DNA of 64,000 bases, taken from the NCBI GenBank assembly GCA_001899235.1, contig MKVR01000014.1, positions 221,585-285,584 on the forward strand, given 5' to 3'. The DNA comes from Nitrosospira sp. 56-18 (lineage in GTDB: Bacteria; Pseudomonadota; Gammaproteobacteria; Burkholderiales; Nitrosomonadaceae). A model generated the notes under the pieces. That model was not told the origin of the DNA, ran no database searches, and worked only from the letters and a program-made list of their open reading frames with translations. The translations under genes were made by a program, and so were the position numbers. Below, in pieces: positions 58,316-64,000 of the stretch; positions within the stretch are counted from its first letter, which is position 1; every line of letters starts with the position of its first letter.

Positions 58316-59620
58316 CTACATCTGTAGCTGAAACGACAATTTGAAAACATCCACTTTGTTGCCTGTCACGTCAGGCGCGTAGTTCAAGCCTTTGGTATAC
58401 AGGTCGCCATGCTGGTAATAGGCGGAGATACGCGCGTTGAACCCGTCTATGATGTAGTTGACCCCGCCCTCGATCTCCTCTCGGTTGCTGCTGTGGTTAG
58501 GCTGGATGCTGGTGAATCTGCCATACGGCTGGAACTTTCCGATGCCCACCTTGACGGGAATCAGATAAAGGCCCGTGACTGTCCATGACTTGCCATCGAA
58601 CATGCAGAAACAACCCGGGTCGGCGAATGCGGCGGTATTGTAATTGGCATAGAATTGCTTATATTCGCCGTTGAAGGTAACGACCCCCAGGTTCCTGGGC
58701 AACACCTTTTCAAAAAGCGCGTCCCCTACCAGACCCAGGAAGTCGCTGCGGTTGGCGAACGATCCGGCGCCGTTCCTTTGATAGGATGCGCCAAACGCCA
58801 GCGCCAGGATATCGCCGGCCTTGCCAAAATAGGTGCTGCTGGTGTAATACCCCGGGTTCTTTTCCGGGTTCAGGAAGTTATAGGTAAACCGTCCTGCCCA
58901 CAATACGTCGTTTCCCTGGTTAGGGCCAAGGGTGGTAGACGACTGCAGGCCGCGATATACGCCAACGGCGTAACCCAGCGTGCCCTTGATGAACCCGGGC
59001 TCCAGGCTTCCCCAAAAGGTGCCGCCGTCGTCACGACCATAGCGGCCTGCTCCGCCGCTGCCGAACTTGGTGCTGAAGTCCTGGGAGAAAAATGGCGTTT
59101 TGAAGGCGTCATGCGTCGCCTGGAAGAAAGGACCGCTTAACTCGCCACGCTCCGTGGGGACCAGCATACGGCCACCCCAGAAATTCACGTAACGGTTGAT
59201 CTCGACTTTTCCAATGGCGTCCAGAATATTGTAGGACATTTTCGGATTATCGTTGGGCCCCTGGTTGTTACAGAAAAAACACTCGGTATTGATCTCAAAC
59301 TTGACATACTCGTGAACCTGCCCGTTTAAATACAAACGAGCATTGTCTATGCTGAAGAAGCCATTGTAGTCGCGATTCTGCGCCCACACACCCGAACCGC
59401 GAAACCCCATGCCAACAGTCATCCACTTGGTCTCGTCGACCTGGTACTTCGGTCCCCTCGGGAGTTTGAAATCGTCGGCGCTTGCCATCTGTATTGAAGA
59501 CAGGCAAGCGATCATCAAAACTGCCAGAAACGCTATCCAGACACTGGCATGATCTCTTTGCTTTTTGCTGTTACTTTTTTGTGAAACGTTATAAACCGGA
59601 GCTGATCTGTAGCTGGTCAC
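58316..59620 (-). CDS. Outer-membrane porin, OprP/FmdC-like
   Basis: A 434-residue beta-barrel porin. The N-terminal 48 residues hold an unusually long basic lead and then a signal segment (VWIAFLAVLMIACLSSIQMASA) cleaved before DDFKLPRGP. The mature part has alternating strands with aromatic girdles, RLYLNGQVHEYVKFEINTE, FWGGRMLVPTERGELSGPFF and GRFTYNFLNPE, and ends with the terminal aromatic-type strand VDVFKLSFQLQM. This resembles phosphate-porin-like and short-chain-amide porins. Two cysteine pairs (CFFC and CFC) in loops are unusual for a porin. It lies immediately upstream of ureD on the same strand, so a role in urea entry is a reasonable inference. Confidence 0.8.
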   Translation of the reverse strand: MTSYRSAPVYNVSQKSNSKKQRDHASVWIAFLAVLMIACLSSIQMASADDFKLPRGPKYQVDETKWMTVGMGFRGSGVWAQNRDYNGFFSIDNARLYLNGQVHEYVKFEINTECFFCNNQGPNDNPKMSYNILDAIGKVEINRYVNFWGGRMLVPTERGELSGPFFQATHDAFKTPFFSQDFSTKFGSGGAGRYGRDDGGTFWGSLEPGFIKGTLGYAVGVYRGLQSSTTLGPNQGNDVLWAGRFTYNFLNPEKNPGYYTSSTYFGKAGDILALAFGASYQRNGAGSFANRSDFLGLVGDALFEKVLPRNLGVVTFNGEYKQFYANYNTAAFADPGCFCMFDGKSWTVTGLYLIPVKVGIGKFQPYGRFTSIQPNHSSNREEIEGGVNYIIDGFNARISAYYQHGDLYTKGLNYAPDVTGNKVDVFKLSFQLQM

Positions 59621-60136
59621 TTTGATATCTCCCTTCTGGAACCTTCATTTGCAGGTTGCTTTCTTGTGCTCGTCGAACCGGTGGCGCAAACGGAGAGTTC
59701 GGGGAAACACTCTATCCTTTGGCCGAGTTCACCTGTTGTCCATCCGATCTTTCTGATGATCAAAAAGCGTATCAAAAAGAAAAGCGCAAATATGTAGGGA
59801 ATTGCTGACAGGATATGAAGTATTAGGAATATGTAATACGCCAAACTGCTGCGGGGACAAGAGTAAATAGGGCAGATGCTGCCCATAGTCTTTTCGAACC
59901 AGACCCATGCGCAAGCTGCTCGGCGTCATGTCATGTTTGCCCTTTATGCTTTTTCCAGCCCTAATCGCGGCTTCCGATTTCCGATAGCAGCAGAAGTGGA
60001 AGGACGGAAGAAATAAAGCAGGCCAGATCGATCTGGCTGGTATTCCGGATGTCCCGTTCAAAAAGGGGGTTGCCAGATAACTGCTGATCCGTTTCTCTCG
60101 CTTTGACTGCGACATACCCCATGGAGATGATCAGAC
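59621..60136. other. Porin-esterase divergent intergenic region, no gene supported
   Basis: 516 bases between two divergent starts. A minus-strand frame (59617-59886, 89 residues) has a long hydrophobic stretch (YYIFLILHILSAIPYIFALFF) but no ribosome binding site, and it runs into the porin start, so I do not call it. The region is relatively rich in A and T near 59750-59860 and should contain both promoters. No clear -35/-10 pair or regulator box was identified. Confidence 0.4.
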
Positions 60137-61495
60137 ATGAAAACCGCCATCAAACCCCTTCTCGCTATCGTTGCCATCATCCTCGCCATGCCGGCGACGG
60201 CTGCCGACAGCAAGCTGGTCGGCTGGGCCATGCTTCCCGCAGCCACCTTTGCCGATGGCCCGACTTCGGGTCAGTTTGCCAGCGCCAATCCTTACGGGAC
60301 CAATCTCCCCCCGTACGCCGACCGGCAACCGGTTCAGGGTTTTTCGGCCGTCCTGGAGGGTCCCGGAAAGGATACCTTCCTGGTGATGACTGACAATGGA
60401 TTCGGCGCCCAGGCCAATTCCGCCGACACGTTGCTACGCATGTACGCTTTGAAGCCGGACTTCAGAACCGTATCCGGCGGCACTGGCACCGTTTCCGCCG
60501 CAGACTTCACGCTGGGCACGGAATTGCACAGGTTTTCCAACCCCAGCCGGATCACGCTCAATGATACCAATCACAAGCTCGAAATCCCGATTCAAGCCGA
60601 TCTGGAGAATTACTACAACGATACCGGCAAACCGGTTGTCGATCCGGACATCCGGTTTGGGCGCCTTTTGACTGGCGCCGATCTGGACACCGAGTCGGTC
60701 CGCCGCGACAAAAACTGCCATCTCTGGTTTGGTGACGAGTTTGGGCCTTACCTTATCAAGACCGATATGTCCGGCACTGTTTTACGCAACGAGATTTCGC
60801 TGCCGGGCGTCTACGCTCCCCAGCACAAGGATGTCGTCGCTGGCACTGCCACTGCCAATCTTGGCAGCTCTGGCGGATTCGAAGGCATGGCGATCAACGA
60901 GCGGGGCGACAAGCTGTATACCCTGCTGGAAAAAACCGTTACTGGCGATCCAGCCGGGACGCTGCGCATCAACGAGTTCGATATCGACGACGAGGCCTAT
61001 ACCGGGGCCGGCTACGCCTATCCGCTGGACTCGGAACGCAACGCCATAGGCGACATGACTGCCATCGACGATTACCGTTTCCTGATCATAGAACGTAATG
61101 GCGATACCGCAACCAGCGGAACGCCCTTCAAGAAAATATTCATGATCGACCTCAGAAACGTTACCAGCGCCGGCACGCTCGAAAAGACCGAGGTAGTGGA
61201 TCTGATGAATATCGCCGACCCGGACGACCTGAACCACGACGGAAAGACGACATTCACCTTCCCATACGTAACGATCGAGGATTTATTGATCCTCGATTCC
61301 GAAACCCTGCTGGTGATCAATGACAACAACTTCCCCTATGGCGGCGGCCGCGAACTGGCATCAGACAATACCGAACTGCTGAAGATCCGCCTTGCGAAGC
61401 CGATTCCCGGCTTCAAGCGTCATCGCCACTCGCAAAGCGAAGCTACGGCCAATCGGTGTGAAGTCCGCGAAGGACACTCCGGCCGCGGCCATTGA
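60137..61495 (+). CDS. Esterase-like activity of phytase family protein
   Basis: A 452-residue exported protein with a signal peptide (about 1-23, cleaved after TAA or ATAADS). The mature chain matches the phytase-like esterase family (PF13449 type): GFSAVLEGPGKDTFLVMTDNGFG, DTESVRRDKNCHLWFGDEFGPYLIKTD, GGFEGMAINERGDKLYTLLEKT and the C-terminal LLVINDNNFPYGGGRE are typical, and imply a beta-propeller. GGAG lies about ten bases before the ATG. The last 30 residues after KIRLAKPIPGF are basic and low in complexity, unlike the rest. It precedes the 5'-nucleotidase pseudogene on the same strand, and the two probably formed a phosphate-scavenging pair. Substrate is unknown. Confidence 0.82.
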   Translation: MKTAIKPLLAIVAIILAMPATAADSKLVGWAMLPAATFADGPTSGQFASANPYGTNLPPYADRQPVQGFSAVLEGPGKDTFLVMTDNGFGAQANSADTLLRMYALKPDFRTVSGGTGTVSAADFTLGTELHRFSNPSRITLNDTNHKLEIPIQADLENYYNDTGKPVVDPDIRFGRLLTGADLDTESVRRDKNCHLWFGDEFGPYLIKTDMSGTVLRNEISLPGVYAPQHKDVVAGTATANLGSSGGFEGMAINERGDKLYTLLEKTVTGDPAGTLRINEFDIDDEAYTGAGYAYPLDSERNAIGDMTAIDDYRFLIIERNGDTATSGTPFKKIFMIDLRNVTSAGTLEKTEVVDLMNIADPDDLNHDGKTTFTFPYVTIEDLLILDSETLLVINDNNFPYGGGRELASDNTELLKIRLAKPIPGFKRHRHSQSEATANRCEVREGHSGRGH

Positions 61496-61637
61496 TAAGT
61501 GGTCACGCTGCTTTCCGGACATCGCCGGCGGTATCCGGGCGAACCCGCTCGGCCGAAATGGCCGGGCGATCGCCGCTGAAAGCCATGCAGTCATGCTTCC
61601 CATACACCAAATAAACCCCCTACTGGAGACAAACCCG

Positions 61638-63466
61638 ATGATTTCCATCTTGAAGCCCCTGGTTGCCCTGACAGGGCTGGCCCTGGCTGGTGCGGCTGCC
61701 GCAAATTGCACTGGCAATGTCGTTATCGGGGAAGGCCCCTCGCAGATCGCTACTTCGGTAGCAAATAAAGCCGTCGGGGGAACGTGCCTGAACGATCTGA
61801 TCATCGACACCGAAGCGGAGGGCGCCAACTACGGCAATCATGGCGAATTCGTCGCTCGCCTCTCGAAACAGGCAGGCGAATGGACTCTGCAAAGAGCGCT
61901 CAGCCCGAAAGAAGCCGGCGCGCTACTGGCAGCCGGCGCGCGATCCGACGTCGGCAAGACCCTGAAGGTACGCATGATCGCCTTCAACGACTTCCATGGC
62001 AACATTGATGGAGCCAACCTGAACTTCACCAGTGTGGTGGATGGCATTCCCGCCCGCACGCCTGCTGGCGGCGTGGATTACATGGCTGGTCTGGTGCGGC
62101 AGCTCAAGGCCAGCGCTCCCAACAGCGTGGTGGTGTCCGCAGGGGACCTGATCGGCGCCAGTCCGCTCAATTCGGCGCTGTTCCATGATGAGCCCACGAT
62201 CGAAACCATGAACCGCCTCGGCCTGGAGTTCAACGCCGTGGGCAACCATGAATTCGACGAAGGCCGCGAAGAACTGCTGCGCATGCAGAACGGAGGCTGC
62301 CATCCTACCGATGCCAATAGCTGCCAGGGCAACAGCGTCGGCACCCCCTATCCGTTCGAGGGCGCCAAGTTTGAATTCCTTGCTGCCAACGTGGTGGATG
62401 TCGCCAGCGGTAAAACCCTGTTTCCTGCTTATGGCGTAAAAAACTTCAAGGGTAATCGCATCGCTTTCATCGGGATGACCCTGGAAGGCACACCGAGCAT
62501 CGTTACTCCTGCCGGTGTCGCCGGCTTGGCATTCAAGGACGAAGCGGACACTGTCAATCAGTTGATCGGCAAGCTAAAACATGACGATATCCACGCCGTT
62601 GTCGTGCTGATCCACGAAGGCGGACTGGCAACCGGCAGCATCAACGGCTGCGACGGCATTTCGGGGCCCATCGTCGACATCGTCAAGCGGCTCGACGATG
62701 CGGTGGACCTGGTCATTTCCGGCCATACCCATCAGGCATACAATTGCGCTCTGCCAAACAGCAATGGCCGCGCCATCCCGGTCACCAGCGCCGGTGCATT
62801 CAGCCGCCTGCTCACCCAAATCGATCTGACCCTGGATACCAGCACCAAGGACGTTGTCGCTGTCAACGCCCTAAACAAGCTGGTAGATCGCGACAACGTG
62901 CTGCAAGCCGGCGACCCCATCCAGCCCGTGGCGGAGATCAGCACCATCGTCGCCAACTACAATGCGCTCTCCGCGCCAATCTGACCTACGCGGAGAGCGC
63001 CGCTGGCGAAGGCGACGGCAATGTCACGTATGGCGAAGCATTTACCGTGCAGCCCTTCGGCAACAGCCTGACGGTAAAAACCCTCACCGGCCAGCAACTT
63101 TATAATTTGCTCAATCAGCAATGGGCCATTGGTCAATTTGCCGATGGCGGCCGTACTCTGCAAATTTCCAATGGCTTCACCTATCAGCACACTTTCCAGC
63201 CGAACGCGAGCCCGCTCGGCGCAAGCTACGTTTGCGACGGATCGCTGAAACTCAATGGCATTCCCATCGATAAAGCAGCAAGTTACCGGGTGACCATGAA
63301 TTCGTTCCTGGCTAGCGGCGGCGACAACTACGGCGTATTCAACCTGGGCACCAAGTTGGGCGGCGATGTCGATCTGGACGCGCTCGAAGCATACTTGCAT
63401 GCCAACCCCGACGGCGTTGCGCCGGGACCGCAGAACCGGATTCAGAGCGTCGCTGCCTGCAATTGA
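61638..63466 (+). pseudogene. Frameshifted 5'-nucleotidase (UshA/NadN-like)
   Basis: The reading frame from the ATG at 61638 (GGAG upstream) encodes a signal peptide (cleaved after AAA, residue 20) and an intact calcineurin-like phosphatase domain: FNDFHGNID, SAGDLIGASP, VGNHEFDEG and SGHTHQAY hold the metal ligands. It stops at 62984 after 448 residues. The C-terminal nucleotide-binding domain continues in another frame from about 62978 (ANLTYAESAAGEG) to 63466 (RIQSVAACN). The segment that normally joins the two parts, about 50-60 residues including the MNPGGIR motif, is missing. So there is a deletion as well as a frame change. A truncated secreted phosphoesterase could still be made. Confidence 0.85.
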
Positions 63467-63509
63467 TCAACGGTGTCGAATGATATCGATATGATTGTAG
63501 CGCCGGGAG

Positions 63510-63531
63510 CCTCGCCCTATATGGGGCGAGG
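63510..63531 (+). terminator. Hairpin after the 5'-nucleotidase pseudogene
   Basis: The arms cctcgccc (63510-63517) and gggcgagg (63524-63531) form a perfect 8-bp stem with the loop tatatg, 44 bases after the pseudogene stop. No T-run follows. A plausible 3'-end hairpin of this transcription unit. Confidence 0.45.
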
Positions 63532-63644
63532 GGTGGCTGATGCGGATTAATGTCTCCATCGAGCAGCATGCTCTTACCCTATATATAAGGTGCTGCGAGC
63601 GTTGCCATGGAAAAGTCTACAAGCGACTCATTAATAGCAACTTA

Positions 63645-63929
63645 TCAAATTTCAAGAGGACGTTGCGTTCCGTTAATCGTGGCCGGCCGGCAATACTCGT
63701 CGGGAGGTGTTCCTAATTGATCTGCATTCAATAACGGAGCTGCAATGATTTGCTCCAGCAATGCCTCTTGTTTCGGATAAATTTCCAGCGTTTCTTCGAG
63801 AAGATGCAGCAGGCGTAGCAATTCTGAAGTAAACTCAGGCGGCCAATTGGTGGGCGTGATATCGTCAAGCGGAGAGGATTTTTTCCCTTTGCGGTTCTTC
63901 ATGCGGTAACCGAGCCAGGATTGCACCAC
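63645..63929 (-). pseudogene. C-terminal fragment of a type ISP restriction-modification enzyme
   Basis: The 94-residue frame reads VVQSWLGYRMKNRKGKKSSPLDDI, then NWPPEFTSELLRLLHLLEETL and AAPLLNADQLGTPP. As I remember the family, this is the C-terminal part of large type ISP restriction-methyltransferase proteins, whose specificity region ends in WLGYRMKNR and PLFTADELP-like segments; key residues only are given here. In this frame a stop codon lies five codons upstream of the GTG at 63929, so the rest of the enzyme is not present in frame. The 71 bases up to the window edge do not continue it. It is a remnant, or a fragment beyond a frameshift or insertion boundary. Confidence 0.55.
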
Positions 63930-64000
63930 CTTAAGAGTTTATCCACAAATAACTTGCCAAATTTACCGGATTCACCGACCATGACGCTTTGGTTGAGGAG

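Noticed and set aside
59617..59886. Small hydrophobic minus-strand frame upstream of the porin
   Set aside because: One hydrophobic stretch, but no ribosome binding site, no recognisable family, and it overlaps the porin start; more likely promoter DNA.

Overview
The window is a stretch of chromosome from a betaproteobacterium, most likely an ammonia oxidiser of the Nitrosomonadaceae and closest in character to Nitrosospira. The reasons are a relative of the Nitrosomonas metal-binding protein SmbP, a CADD-type pABA synthase of the kind known from Nitrosomonas europaea, a urease operon with a UT-type urea transporter, and betaproteobacterial gene orders (gatCAB/mreBCD-mrdA-rodA-rlpA, dapF-DUF484-xerC-hslV, hemA-prfA-prmC-grxD, map-glnD). 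The identification is inference from gene content. Coding density is high and most genes are housekeeping.

Layout. 1-0.6 kb: a small lipoprotein. 0.6-4.05 kb: gatCAB for Glu-tRNA(Gln)/Asp-tRNA(Asn) amidation, minus strand, divergent from the rod-shape operon mreB-mreC-mreD-mrdA-rodA-rlpA (4.2-10.8 kb). 10.9-16.05 kb: a PLP aminotransferase, then the methyl cycle on the minus strand, metK - SAH riboswitch - ahcY - metF. 16.4-18.8 kb: dapF, DUF484, xerC. 18.9-22.7 kb: hslV and hslU, separated by about 1.9 kb that holds an internally duplicated SmbP-like protein with its own terminator. 22.7-26.5 kb: a YhiN-type flavoprotein, a FecCD permease, a HAD phosphatase and hda. 26.6-29.1 kb: purM, purN and a DUF3108 protein. 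29.3-34 kb: an rRNA methyltransferase, gloA, rubredoxin, thiD, thiE, hemL. 34-39.3 kb: cytochrome c4, a SPOR-like protein, map, glnD. 39.3-42.6 kb: metE and metR, divergent around a MetR box. 42.7-48.7 kb: the CADD-like gene, yqaA, and grxD/prmC/prfA/hemA, then a Nudix gene. 48.9-58.3 kb: a two-component pair, a urea transporter and ureGFECBAD, followed by a porin (58.3-59.6 kb). 60.1-63.5 kb: a phytase-like esterase and a 5'-nucleotidase broken by a frameshift. The right edge carries a fragment of a type ISP restriction enzyme.

How the genes connect. Three one-carbon and methionine blocks lie within 30 kb (metK/ahcY/metF under an SAH riboswitch, metE under MetR, purN using formyl-THF), and the CADD-like gene probably supplies pABA for the folate they use. 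The porin, urease operon, urea transporter and a NarL-type two-component pair make a candidate urea-use locus.

The least expected feature is a pair of related miniature inverted-repeat elements (29204-29337 and 35649-35761). Each is flanked by a 5-bp direct repeat (ATAAT and TTGAA), and each lies directly in front of a start codon. They share a conserved core and CCT(A/G)AA(T/C)CC-type ends that suggest an IS1380-like family. No CRISPR array, rRNA, tRNA or intact insertion sequence was recognised.
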